A DNA stretch of 64,000 bases from Exiguobacterium mexicanum (lineage in GTDB: Bacteria > Bacillota > Bacilli > Exiguobacteriales > Exiguobacteriaceae): contig NZ_CP040676.1 of NCBI RefSeq assembly GCF_005960665.1, positions 940,501 through 1,004,500 on the forward strand. The letters are read 5' to 3'. The stretch's first letter is position 1; every line of letters starts with the position of its first letter. Shown piece after piece: positions 34,566 to 46,000 of the stretch. The notes under the pieces were generated by a model, which saw nothing but the letters and a program-made list of their open reading frames with translations, was not told where the DNA came from and did not search any database. Both the position numbers and the translations under genes were made by a program.

Positions 34566-35735
34566 ATGGCTAAAGCCGTATATCTTCACATTCCATTTTG
34601 TGAACATATTTGTTATTACTGTGATTTCAACAAGGTGTTCTTGAAGAACCAACCGGTTGATGACTATTTAGATGCATTAGAACGAGAAATCAAACTCTCG
34701 CTCGAACAATACCCGACCGATGCGATCGAGACGATCTTTATCGGCGGCGGGACACCGACCGCCCTCAATGAGGCGCAGATGAAACGACTCATGGACATGG
34801 TCGCGCGTCACTTGCTCCCGCTCGCGTCGCCGGACCTCGAATACTCGGTCGAGGCGAATCCGAACTTCGTGAGCGCCGAGAAGCTCGATACGATGAAACA
34901 AGGAGGGGTCAACCGCGTCAGTTTCGGCGTCCAGACGTTCGATGACGGTGGACTCGAACGAATCGGACGGACACACCGGGCCGATGACGTGTTCGCGACC
35001 GTGACGGAAGCGGCGAAGCGATTCGATAACATCTCGATCGACTTGATGTTCGGCTTGCCGGAACAGACGCTCGAACAGATCGAGCGCGACCTCGATTTGG
35101 CGTTCAAGCTCCCAATCCAACACGTGTCTTCCTATTCGTTGATTCTCGAGCCGCACACCGTGTTCGCGATTCAAGAGCGGAAAGGGAAGTTGCGCCTCCC
35201 GGGCGAGGACATCGAAGTCGAGATGTACTTGAAAGTGATGGAGACGCTCGAACGTCGAGGCTTGAAACAGTATGAGATCTCGAACTATAGCCTCAAAGGA
35301 CGGGAGAGCCGTCATAACCAAGTGTACTGGCGCAACGAAGAGTATTATGGCTTCGGGGCCGGGGCGCACAGTTATTTGAACGGGGAGCGTCGAGCGAACA
35401 TCGCGCCGATTCCGCACTATATCAAGGCGGAAGGGCTGCCGGTTCGCAATACGACGATGCTCGAGACGGTCGAGAAGATGGAAGAGGAACTGTTCCTCGG
35501 ACTCCGGATGCGCCAAGGCGTGTCGTTTGCGACGTTCGAGTCGAAGTATGGTGTGTCGATGCGTTCGGTATTCGGGCATGTCTTGTCGGAACTCGAGGCA
35601 AAACGGTTGATCGAGACGACGGACACACACGTCCGCTTGACCGAATCTGGGCTCCCGCTCGCCAACGAGGCGTTCGCTGCCTTCATCGGCGAGGCACGGA
35701 TGAGCGACTCACCGGAACAGACATCGATGTCATAA
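34566..35735 (+). CDS. hemW: Heme chaperone HemW (radical SAM, HemN-like)
   Basis: 389 residues. A radical-SAM protein of the short HemN-like class now assigned as heme chaperone HemW. The cluster motif is PFCEHICYYCDF, giving Cys12, Cys16 and Cys19 in CX3CX2C spacing; GGGTPT and VSFGVQTFDDG are further SAM-domain marks, and a HemN C-terminal domain follows. It lacks the longer N-terminus of true oxygen-independent coproporphyrinogen oxidase. ATG 34566 is used since GGGGTGG lies just upstream. Adjacent to hrcA except for the inverted yktB. Confidence 0.92.
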   Translation: MAKAVYLHIPFCEHICYYCDFNKVFLKNQPVDDYLDALEREIKLSLEQYPTDAIETIFIGGGTPTALNEAQMKRLMDMVARHLLPLASPDLEYSVEANPNFVSAEKLDTMKQGGVNRVSFGVQTFDDGGLERIGRTHRADDVFATVTEAAKRFDNISIDLMFGLPEQTLEQIERDLDLAFKLPIQHVSSYSLILEPHTVFAIQERKGKLRLPGEDIEVEMYLKVMETLERRGLKQYEISNYSLKGRESRHNQVYWRNEEYYGFGAGAHSYLNGERRANIAPIPHYIKAEGLPVRNTTMLETVEKMEEELFLGLRMRQGVSFATFESKYGVSMRSVFGHVLSELEAKRLIETTDTHVRLTESGLPLANEAFAAFIGEARMSDSPEQTSMS

Positions 35736-35736
35736 C

Positions 35737-35775
35737 AAACAAGGGCGAACCCGGATTGGGTTCGCCCTTGTTTTG
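35737..35775. terminator. Bidirectional terminator, hemW / yktB
   Basis: Perfect 13-pair stem (35740-35752 with 35758-35770) with A- and T-rich flanks, between convergent stops. Confidence 0.92.
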
Positions 35776-35776
35776 G

Positions 35777-36382
35777 TTATAAGACAAGATCGCGGTAAAT
35801 CGGCATGAGCCGGCTGAACGTATCCTCGACGAGCGCTAGGAACGCGGCTTCGTTTTGCAGAATCGACGCATCGGCCGGAAGTTGACGACCGATCAAGAAG
35901 TCCGCTTTCTTCACCGTCGCGAACCGTTCTGTGATCGCCTCGATCGATTCAGCTGACGACTCCTCGACTAAGAACGCGTCTTTTTTCATATGATCCCCGG
36001 CGATATGGAAGTCCGGGAACTCTGATTTGAAGTCGATCGTCATGAGTCGACGGCCGATCACTTCTTTATTCGGCATCTCATAGATGAACGCGAGCCAGAT
36101 GAAGACCCGGTCGTCGAATAATCCGACTTGGAAATGGGGATGCTTCTTATAGCCGCGTTTGTCATGGCCGATCGCCATCCACGTGTCTTTCGGTGGATTG
36201 ACCGTCCGACGGGCATGTTTGGCGACATGCAAGTAAAGCGGGACACCGACATCGGCCTCGAGTTGGGGACCGACCTCTTCATAGATACGATGGAACAGCG
36301 GTTGAATCTCAGAGCGGATGCCTGCCATGCGGGCATCGAGTCCGTCTTGCGTGAATACGTTAAATTGTTGTGTTGTAAACAT
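35777..36382 (-). CDS. yktB: DUF1054 protein, YktB-like
   Basis: 201 residues, matching DUF1054/YktB; function unknown. Family marks: QFNVFTQDGLDARMAGIR at the start, HVAKHARRTVNPPKDTWMA, KRGYKKHPHFQVGL and FIYEMPNKEV. Soluble and without a signal peptide. GAGGTGAT lies before the ATG. It sits between hemW and hrcA on the opposite strand and has its own unit. Confidence 0.88.
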   Translation of the reverse strand: MFTTQQFNVFTQDGLDARMAGIRSEIQPLFHRIYEEVGPQLEADVGVPLYLHVAKHARRTVNPPKDTWMAIGHDKRGYKKHPHFQVGLFDDRVFIWLAFIYEMPNKEVIGRRLMTIDFKSEFPDFHIAGDHMKKDAFLVEESSAESIEAITERFATVKKADFLIGRQLPADASILQNEAAFLALVEDTFSRLMPIYRDLVL

Positions 36383-36471
36383 CTAATCACCTCAATTCGT
36401 ATCATACCGAAACTTGAAGAAACATGCATACCGGAAGGCTCTATGGGACTGGAAAAAATGATGCGAATGAA

Positions 36472-36499
36472 TTGACAAATATGGAGAACATGATAATAT
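36472..36499 (+). promoter_or_regulatory. Promoter of the hrcA operon
   Basis: TTGACA at 36472-36477 and TAATAT at 36494-36499 with 16 bases between; a GATAAT overlaps at 36492-36497. The CIRCE operator starts 11 bases downstream. Confidence 0.7.
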
Positions 36500-36510
36500 T
36501 TGAAGTGTAA

Positions 36511-36537
36511 TTAGCACTCAGTAAATATGAGTGCTAA
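36511..36537 (+). promoter_or_regulatory. CIRCE operator
   Basis: Perfect consensus TTAGCACTC (36511-36519), nine bases, GAGTGCTAA (36529-36537). Binding site of HrcA, which represses hrcA-grpE-dnaK-dnaJ until heat or misfolded protein depletes GroEL-activated HrcA. Confidence 0.98.
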
Positions 36538-36573
36538 TAAAGCGAGGCCAATCCTTCAGAGAGGAGTGACGTT

Positions 36574-37596
36574 GTGCTGACAGAGAGACAATTGCTCATT
36601 TTACGAGCCATCATTGATGATTATATTCAAACGGCCCAACCAGTCGGTTCGCGGACGTTATCGAAGCGGGATGACTTGTCATTCAGTTCGGCGACGATTC
36701 GGAACGACATGGCTGATTTAGAAGATATGGGTCTGATTGAAAAGCCGCATACGTCGGCCGGACGCATCCCGTCCGAAGTCGGCTATCGGTATTATGTCGA
36801 CCATCTCGTCGAGACGAAAATCATCGACGAGCGGGAGACGTATCGCCTTGGCGAGCGGCTACGTGCCTCGGCCCAAGAGTCGGAAGTGCTCATCCGTCAA
36901 GCCGCCGACCTACTCTCTGACCTGACCAATTATACGACGGTGGCGCTCGGTCCGAACAGCCAGATGAATCGGCTGGCCCGGATCGATTTGATGCCGCTCG
37001 ACGAAAGGCGTGGCGTCGTCTTGATCGTGACCGACCAAGGCCACGTCGAACATCGGACGGTCGTATTCGACTCTCCGATGGCGCCGGACCTGGTCGAACA
37101 GACGATCCGCTTCTTGAACGATCGTCTGAAAGGAACTCCACTCGGTCAGCTGAAGTTCCGGATCGGAGAAGAAGTGTCCAAGCTTCGACTCGCGCATCAG
37201 GAACAATTCGAGTTCATGATGCAACTCATTCAATCGACCGTCGGCGTCCAACATCCTGCTTCGCTCTACTTAGGCGGGAAGAAGAACATCTTCAACCAAC
37301 CTGAGTTCCAGACGCTTGATACGTTGCGTCCGTTCCTTGAATGGATCGACGAGCAGGAGCGGTTGACTGACTGGCTCGAATCGTTGCCAAACCGCGAGAT
37401 TTATGTGAGCATTGGAAGCGAGAATGGCATCGTCGCGCTTCAAAATTGTAGCGTCATCACGTCCGACTATACGCTCGACGGTCAGACGTTCGGGACGATC
37501 GCGATGATCGGACCGACCCGGATGGATTATCGACACGGGGTTCAGATGATGGGACAAATCATTGAGGCGCTCAGGCGAACGAAATTAGAAGAGTGA
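36574..37596 (+). CDS. hrcA: Heat-inducible repressor HrcA
   Basis: 340 residues. An N-terminal winged helix ([28 protein letters not shown]) binds CIRCE; the GAF-like and inserted dimerisation domains follow, with the C-terminal [15 protein letters not shown] signature. GTG start with GAGGAG upstream. First gene of the class I heat-shock operon and autoregulated by the CIRCE 37 bases upstream. Confidence 0.97.
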   Translation: MLTERQLLILRAIIDDYIQTAQPVGSRTLSKRDDLSFSSATIRNDMADLEDMGLIEKPHTSAGRIPSEVGYRYYVDHLVETKIIDERETYRLGERLRASAQESEVLIRQAADLLSDLTNYTTVALGPNSQMNRLARIDLMPLDERRGVVLIVTDQGHVEHRTVVFDSPMAPDLVEQTIRFLNDRLKGTPLGQLKFRIGEEVSKLRLAHQEQFEFMMQLIQSTVGVQHPASLYLGGKKNIFNQPEFQTLDTLRPFLEWIDEQERLTDWLESLPNREIYVSIGSENGIVALQNCSVITSDYTLDGQTFGTIAMIGPTRMDYRHGVQMMGQIIEALRRTKLEE

Positions 37597-37613
37597 TGGA
37601 AAGGAGCCTCATT

Positions 37614-38186
37614 ATGACAACTGACAAACAGAATGGGCCAGAGCCAGAAGAAGTGCTCGAAGAAAAAGATTTTGATCCGAAACAGACGGAAACAGTCGAA
37701 GCTGAAGAGGTTTCAAATGTTGAGTTTGTGGAAGAAACTTCTGAGGGGACGGATTTACAAAAAGAAATCGACGCGCTCAAGGCGAGCGAGCTCCGCATCC
37801 GTGCGGATTTTGACAACTTCCGACGCCGGACGAACGAAGAGAACGCAAAACGCGTGAAATTCGCGTCGCAGACGGTCGTCGAGAAATTGATCCCGCTCAT
37901 CGACAACTTTGAGCGTGCGCTCCAAGTCGAAGCGAATTCGGACGACGCCAAGCAGATTCAAGCCGGTGTCGACATGATTCACCGCCAATTGCTCGACGTC
38001 TTGAACGGTGAGAACGTCGAAGCGATCGAAGCGGTCGGACAGCCGTTTGACCCGAACTATCATCAAGCGGTCATGCAAGAGCCGAGCGATGAGTTCGAAT
38101 CAGGGATCGTGACGATGGAGCTTCAAAAAGGATACACGATGCACGGGCGCGTCATTCGTCCGAGCATGGTAAAAGTCTCAGAATAA
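37614..38186 (+). CDS. grpE: Nucleotide exchange factor GrpE
   Basis: 190 residues. It exchanges ADP on DnaK. An acidic disordered N-terminus (about 1-45) is followed by a long helix with LRIRADFDNFRRRTNEE, and a beta-rich C-terminal domain with GQPFDPNYHQAVMQEP and GYTMHGRVIRPSMVKV. ATG 37614 has AAAGGAG 8 bases upstream; an in-frame ATG at 37593 overlaps hrcA and lacks a site. Confidence 0.97.
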   Translation: MTTDKQNGPEPEEVLEEKDFDPKQTETVEAEEVSNVEFVEETSEGTDLQKEIDALKASELRIRADFDNFRRRTNEENAKRVKFASQTVVEKLIPLIDNFERALQVEANSDDAKQIQAGVDMIHRQLLDVLNGENVEAIEAVGQPFDPNYHQAVMQEPSDEFESGIVTMELQKGYTMHGRVIRPSMVKVSE

Positions 38187-38212
38187 CATTACTTAATTAG
38201 ATGGAGGAATAG

Positions 38213-40039
<1,827 letters not shown>

Positions 40040-40056
40040 GGCAACCGATAGATAGG

Positions 40057-40090
40057 AGAGCGCCAAAGCAGGTTTCTGCTTTGGCTCTTT
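40057..40090 (+). terminator. Hairpin between dnaK and dnaJ
   Basis: Perfect ten-pair stem (40062-40071 with 40076-40085), loop GTTT, then TCTTT. It can act as a partial terminator that lowers dnaJ relative to dnaK or as an mRNA-processing structure. Confidence 0.75.
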
Positions 40091-40148
40091 CCATGTTAAG
40101 GTAGATTCGGTAGAATCTTAGTTTAGACAGTGTAGAGGAGAGAGTAAC

Positions 40149-41255
40149 GTGGCGAAACGAGATTATTATGAAGTGCTTGGCCTGGATAAATCGGCCTCGG
40201 CACAAGACATCAAGCGGGCGTATCGTAAGCTCGCACGACAATATCACCCAGACATCAACCAAGAGCCGGATGCGGCCGATAAATTTAAAGAGCTCGGAGA
40301 AGCGTATGAAGTGCTGTCAGACGAGCAGAAACGGGCCCAGTATGACCGCTTCGGTTTTGAAGGGGCCAGCCAATTCGGTGGCGGTGGCGACTTCCAAGGT
40401 GGCTTCGGTGACATCTTTGACATGTTCTTCGGTGGCGGCGGACGTCGTCAAGATCCGAACGCTCCACGTCGCGGCGAAGATTATCAATACGTCGTCGATA
40501 TCGATTTCATGGAGAGCGTAACCGGTAAGACGGAAACAATCGACCTCGAGATCGAAGTGGAATGTGACACGTGCATGGGCAGCGGTGCCAAACCAGGGAC
40601 GAAACCAGAGACGTGTGGCCGTTGTGGCGGTAGCGGCGTCGAGACGGTTGAACAGAACACGATTCTCGGGCGGATGGTCAACCAGCGGACGTGTAGCCAA
40701 TGTCACGGCAGCGGGAAGACGATTAAAGAAAAATGTGAAACGTGCCATGGTTCTGGCCACGTCAAGAAACAGAAGCAAGTCGAAGTCAAGATTCCAGCCG
40801 GGATTGACAACGGCCAACAAATCCGTCTCTCCGGTAAAGGCGGCCCAGGTTATAACGGCGGACCAGCCGGTGACCTATATATCGTTGTCCGCGTCCGGGC
40901 CCACGAGATCTTTGAACGGGTCGACCAACACATCACGATGGAGATGCCGGTCACATACGCACAAGCAGCACTCGGTGCCGAGCTCGAAGTGCCAACCGTC
41001 CACGGCAAGGTGAGCCTGAAAGTACCAGCCGGAACGCAGACCGGGTCGAAATTCCGCTTGCGCGGCAAAGGGATGCCGAGCGTCCGCGGCGGCGGCAACG
41101 GCGACCAGTACGTCAATATTGTCGTCATGACGCCGACGAACATGACCGACCGTCAAAAAGAACTGCTTCGTGAGTTCGAAGAGATTAGCGGGGAAGCAGG
41201 CGTCGAAGAACAGCACGGCCTGTTCCAAAAAATGAAGAAGTTTTTTAGCCAGTAA
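40149..41255 (+). CDS. dnaJ: Chaperone DnaJ (Hsp40)
   Basis: 368 residues. A J domain with YHPDINQ (HPD motif, about 33) is followed by a Gly/Phe-rich region ([13 protein letters not shown]), then four zinc-binding repeats: [24 protein letters not shown] and CETCHGSG, and the C-terminal peptide-binding domains. GTG start with GGAGAGAG upstream. Downstream prmA and rsmE continue the operon. Confidence 0.98.
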   Translation: MAKRDYYEVLGLDKSASAQDIKRAYRKLARQYHPDINQEPDAADKFKELGEAYEVLSDEQKRAQYDRFGFEGASQFGGGGDFQGGFGDIFDMFFGGGGRRQDPNAPRRGEDYQYVVDIDFMESVTGKTETIDLEIEVECDTCMGSGAKPGTKPETCGRCGGSGVETVEQNTILGRMVNQRTCSQCHGSGKTIKEKCETCHGSGHVKKQKQVEVKIPAGIDNGQQIRLSGKGGPGYNGGPAGDLYIVVRVRAHEIFERVDQHITMEMPVTYAQAALGAELEVPTVHGKVSLKVPAGTQTGSKFRLRGKGMPSVRGGGNGDQYVNIVVMTPTNMTDRQKELLREFEEISGEAGVEEQHGLFQKMKKFFSQ

Positions 41256-41272
41256 AAGGAGCGTGTGAAACG

Positions 41273-42211
41273 ATGAAATGGTCTGAAATTTGTGTCCACA
41301 CGACACAGCAGGCAGTCGAAGCCGTATCGAACTTATTACATGAAGTGGGGGCACAAGGGGTCGTCATCGAGGACGTCGAGGACTACGACCAGATGATGGC
41401 CGAAGACCATTTCGGAGAGATTTGGGACGTTTCCGGACGCGAATCGTATCCGACGTCCGGCGTCTACGTGAAAGCGTACGTCCCGGCGTCGGGTGATTTC
41501 CAAGACACCCTCGCCGCGTTCAAAAAAGAAGTGGACGGGTTGCGTCATATGCTCGACATCGGCACCGGCGAAGTGACGGTCGTCGAGATGGACGAAGAGG
41601 ACTGGGCCCATTCGTGGAAGCAATACTACAAGCCCGTCAAAATCTCGCAACATCTCACGATCGTCCCGCTCTGGGAAGATTATGAGCCGCAACCTGAAGA
41701 GAACGTCATCTTGCTTGACCCGGGCATGGCGTTTGGCACCGGGACACATCCGACGACGATGCTGTGTATTCAAGCAATCGAGAATTATATTGAGCCGGGT
41801 GACCGCTTGATCGATGTCGGAACCGGATCCGGTGTACTCGCCATCGCCGCGGCGAAGCTTGGCGCCGAACGTGTCGAGGCGCTTGATTTGGATGCGGTCG
41901 CCGTCGAATCGGCGCGTCAAAACGTCGAGACGAATGATGCCCAAGACGTCGTCGACGTGAAGACGGGAGATCTGCTGAAAGGGATGACGGGCGAGTACGA
42001 TCTCGTCGTCGCCAACATTTTGGCCGACGTCATCATGCTCTTCATCGATGATGCTTATGCGCGCGTCAAATCAGGCGGTTACTTCATCACGTCTGGAATC
42101 ATCGGTCAGAAGCGGGCCGAAGTGACAGCTGCGCTCGAAGCGGCTGGATTCACGATTGAAGAGACGCGTGTCATGGAAGATTGGGTCGCCATCATCGCGA
42201 AGAAAGGGTAA
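41273..42211 (+). CDS. prmA: Ribosomal protein L11 methyltransferase
   Basis: 312 residues. Trimethylates L11. An N-terminal L11-binding domain (about 1-60) precedes the SAM-binding core with LLDPGMAFGTGTHPTT, DVGTGSGVLAIAAAKLGA (motif I) and VVANILADVI. Starts 17 bases after dnaJ with AAGGAG upstream; the order dnaJ-prmA-rsmE is that of Bacillus. Confidence 0.96.
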   Translation: MKWSEICVHTTQQAVEAVSNLLHEVGAQGVVIEDVEDYDQMMAEDHFGEIWDVSGRESYPTSGVYVKAYVPASGDFQDTLAAFKKEVDGLRHMLDIGTGEVTVVEMDEEDWAHSWKQYYKPVKISQHLTIVPLWEDYEPQPEENVILLDPGMAFGTGTHPTTMLCIQAIENYIEPGDRLIDVGTGSGVLAIAAAKLGAERVEALDLDAVAVESARQNVETNDAQDVVDVKTGDLLKGMTGEYDLVVANILADVIMLFIDDAYARVKSGGYFITSGIIGQKRAEVTAALEAAGFTIEETRVMEDWVAIIAKKG

Positions 42212-42214
42212 GCC

Positions 42215-42961
42215 ATGCAACGATACTTTTTACAACGTGAAGCGTTTGGAAGCGATCTCGTCGAATTGCCGGCCGACGTCGTGCATCACATCGGCACAGT
42301 GCTTCGGGGAGGTCCTGGGTATCAACTCGTGCTCTTGGACGGGACCGGATTTGAATACGTGGCCGAAGTGGTAACGCTCGATAAGAAGTCCGGTACGGCA
42401 CGCGTCGTCGAGAAGCGGGAAGCGACGACCGAACTGCCGGTTGACGTGACGCTCGCCTACGCGCTCCCGAAAGGGGATAAAGTCGAACTCGTTGCCCAAA
42501 AAGGGACCGAGCTCGGTATGCATCATCTGTTGGTGTTCGAGTCGAAGCGCTCGGTCGCCAAATGGGACGCCAAGAAGGTGCCGAAAAAGCTGGAACGGCT
42601 CCAAAAAATCATGCAGGAGGCGGCCGAACAGTCGTACCGCGCCGTCGTCCCGACATGTGCTTATCTCACCCCAAAAGAGCTAACGGCTCGTTTCAATGCA
42701 TATGATGCGGTCGTTCTCGCGTACGAAGAGGTGGCCAAACACGGAGAGGGTTCCGCGTTTGCGACGGTGTTGACATCCGCTCGACCGGGCTCGAAGCTCC
42801 TGCTTCTCGTTGGTCCAGAAGGCGGCTTCGATGAAGCGGAAGTGGCCGGTTGGATCGAGGCGGGTGCCGTACCTTGTGCGTTCGGTCCGCGTATATTGCG
42901 TTCGGAAACGGCTCCGCTCTATGCGCTCTCAGCTATTTCCTACGCCCTTGAATTGAATTGA
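42215..42961 (+). CDS. rsmE: 16S rRNA (uracil1498-N3)-methyltransferase
   Basis: 248 residues. A SPOUT enzyme that methylates U1498 of 16S rRNA. The N-terminal PUA-like domain begins MQRYFLQREAF; the knot motifs are AYALPKGDKVELVAQKGTELG, LLVGPEGGFDEAEV and GPRILRSETAPLYALSAI. Starts 3 bases after prmA, ends at a long palindromic terminator. Confidence 0.96.
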   Translation: MQRYFLQREAFGSDLVELPADVVHHIGTVLRGGPGYQLVLLDGTGFEYVAEVVTLDKKSGTARVVEKREATTELPVDVTLAYALPKGDKVELVAQKGTELGMHHLLVFESKRSVAKWDAKKVPKKLERLQKIMQEAAEQSYRAVVPTCAYLTPKELTARFNAYDAVVLAYEEVAKHGEGSAFATVLTSARPGSKLLLLVGPEGGFDEAEVAGWIEAGAVPCAFGPRILRSETAPLYALSAISYALELN

Positions 42962-42965
42962 TACA

Positions 42966-43009
42966 CCACAAAAGATGGCTCTCGCATATGCGAGAGCCAT
43001 CTTTTGTGG
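42966..43009 (+). terminator. 44-base perfect palindrome, terminator of rsmE
   Basis: Every base from 42966 to 43009 pairs with its mirror, with CATATG at the centre; the right arm ends TCTTTTGTGG. It probably stops transcription of dnaJ-prmA-rsmE and can fold from either strand. Confidence 0.85.
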
Positions 43010-43016
43010 AAAGATA

Positions 43017-43045
43017 AAGGGCTCGCATCCAAGAGGCGAACCCTT
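43017..43045 (-). terminator. Terminator of the S8 protease gene
   Basis: On the minus strand a ten-pair stem (AAGGGTTCGC with GCGAGCCCTT, one G-T pair), nine-base loop and a short T-rich tail, 4 bases after the protease stop. Confidence 0.75.
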
Positions 43046-43049
43046 CCAC

Positions 43050-46000
43050 TTATTTTTTGACGAGTGTGATCGTCTTCGTCGTCACGTTTCCGGCGAGGTC
43101 AGTCGCCTCGAACGTGAACGTGTTCTCACCTGATGTCACAGGTAACGCGATTCGCTCGGTTTTAGTGAACGAACGCATCTCATACGGAGCCTTCAGCGTC
43201 TGGCTGAATTTCAAGTCACCGTTGACGAGAAGTTTCACTTCATCAAAGTTGTCTTTCACGGTCACGTCGACGTTGACCGTCGATTGTTTTTTACCGATTT
43301 TCTTCGGCAGTTTCCCGATTTCGATGACGGCTGGTGTCGTGTCCACGAAAATCGCACGTTGGAAGTTGGTCACGTTGCCGGCCGCGTCTTCGGCGACGAA
43401 ACGTAATTTATGGACGCCGTCCACGAAACTGCGGGTCGTGTTGAAGACGTGTTCTTTCTTCGCATCATCCCATGTGAGTGGCACGTCAACGCCGTCAACT
43501 TGGAACGATTGGATCGCAGATGCATCTTGAATCGTTCCAGATACCGGGATGTCCGATGTCGCGTATGGCGTCAATGCGAGCGGGGCGTTCACGAACACGC
43601 CCGGCTTATCGGCGTCTGTCGAGTAGGCGACCGTCTTCGTCGTGCTGTTGCCGGCGTGATCGACGACGCGAACGCTGACTTGATCAGCGTCACTGACGCC
43701 TGCGAACGTGTATGCCGCTTTGTCGTCAGCCTGTTTGGCGACGGATTTCCCGTTCAAGAAATATTCGACCGAATGGATGCCTGAGAACTCATCTTTCGCT
43801 TGGACCGCCAAGCTGTCCCCTTGCCATTTCGTCGTGAACGTCGGGTCCGTGTAATCGACTTTGACCGGGAAGCGAAGCGTCTGGGCTTGTTTCTTCATGT
43901 AGTCGATGCTTCCTTCGATTTCGTAGAAGTACTTGCCGGCAGGGGCTGGCTTGCCGTTCAACTGACCATCCCACGTGTAAGCGGCCGAGTAGTAGTAAGG
44001 CGTGTTGGCACCACCGTCAAAGTAGTTCTTACGAAGTTCTTCGTCTTGGAACAGCGTCCGGACGACGTTCCCTGACTCGTCGACGATGCGGTACTTGACA
44101 TCCTTGGCGTTACGGAGCAACGAGAACACCGGTACAGCGACATCCTTTGAGCCATCTTTGTCTGGGGAGAAGGCGATTGCGTCGGCATCGACAGACTTGT
44201 CGAGGTTCGATCCGAGATAGTTTCCTGTCTGGTCGACCATGCCTGATACTTCATAGAACGAGCCGTCTTCATAGATGGAGGCATCGAAGATCGGTGCCTT
44301 GCCCCAGTCTCCTTCGAAACCGACGAACGGTACGACGAGTGACGGGTTGCCCTCAGGACCGTTGACGTCCGTCAAGCGGACGAATCCATCGACGAAGTAA
44401 CCGTTCTCGAAGACGTCTTTCGCCGGTACGAGGCCGTCGAGCGTTTTCGGATTGAGCACTTTCGCTTTCGAGACGTCGAGCGCGATTTTCAATTCAACTT
44501 TTTGATTTGGTTTCACTTTGACCGTGCGAACTTTTTTGCCATTCACCGTTACTTTTGCATTCTCGAGTGCTTGTGCTTCCATCGCGTTCTGAACGAGTCC
44601 GGCCGTCTGCTCGATGGCGAGGTCGGTCTGGAGTGACGAAGACACGTTATACGACACGGCCTTATCCGACAAGTTCTCGACGACGAGTGTGAACGTGGCT
44701 TTGCTGCGGTTCAATTCCTTGAGCGCGACTTTTGCTTCTTTCGTTTTCTTTTCGTACGCGATCGCTGGTGTCGAAACGGCAGCATGCAATTGCATGAGAC
44801 CAGCTCCACCACGACGCGGCGTGTAAGGGAGGTTTTGTTGCAACTGTTTGTTGAGCGGTCCGATATCCGTGACAGCTTTTGACGTGTTGATAAGCAAGTT
44901 CTTCGCCATCGTGACACGTGCCGTGCCTGTCAAGTTGAAGTCGCGGTCAACGCGTTCGAGGACGAGGGCGGCTCCACCGGCAACGTGTGGTGCAGCCATC
45001 GATGTACCGCTCATCAAGCCGTACTGGTTATCGTTCAACGTCGAGAAGATCTGTCCGCCTGGTGCCGAGATCTCTGGTTTGAAGTCAAGGTTTGGCGTCA
45101 TGCCCCATGATGTGAAGTTCGAGAGCTGACCGGCCGCACCGTTGACGACGCTGAGTCGATCGCCGGCAAAGCCGATTGTCATCTGTTCGCCCGCAAGGAG
45201 ACGTTGTTGCAAGGCGTTTCCGTCCTTGATGCTGAGCGAGGCCATCGGGACTTGCGGGTTTGACAAGGCCATGCTCACGTAGTCGCCGTGACCGACAGCA
45301 CCGCGGACGATGACACCGGCCGCGCCGTTCGCTTCGGCCGTCTGCTGAATGTTCGAATAGAAGTAACTGCCGTCACGGACGGCGAGGACGATTTTCCCTT
45401 TGACATCTTTTCCGACGTACTGGCTCGGTTGCCCGTCGCCGACGTAAACGAGTTCATAGTCTCCTTGTGTAAAGGCGGGACCGTCTTGTTTTTTCCAACC
45501 GATTTTATCGGTGTTGTCGCCTGACTTGATGGAGAACGCGTCCAATTGGATTTGATCGTTCTCAAGCGATGCGACCGATGTTGATGCCGAGCTGACACTC
45601 GGGGCACCGACGACGCCCGTGTCCGGGTTGTTGGCGTATGGAAGGTCATAACCGTTCCCGAAGTAGGCCGAGTTCCCTGCTGAAATGGACATGAAGACAC
45701 CGTTGTCGACGGCACGTTGGACGGCTTGTTGTTCCGGTGAGTCGGCGTCGACGAATCCGGCCGTTGATCCGAGACTCATGTTGATGACGTCCGCCCCGAG
45801 TTTGATGGCGTCATCGATGGCTTTAATGTAAATATCGCCATATGTCGAAGCGTAGTTCGGGTCGTTACTGAATACTTTGAGCCCGAGCACTTGTGCCTCA
45901 GGAGCGACACCTTTCAATCCACCCGCGGCTTCATCACCGTTGGCGGCGACGGTACCGGAGACGTGCATGCCGTGCATCGAGGCGCCAGGCGAATCGTCAC

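Noticed and set aside
34677-35630. 317-codon open frame on the minus strand
   Set aside because: Antisense shadow of hemW with an Arg/His-rich nonsense product.
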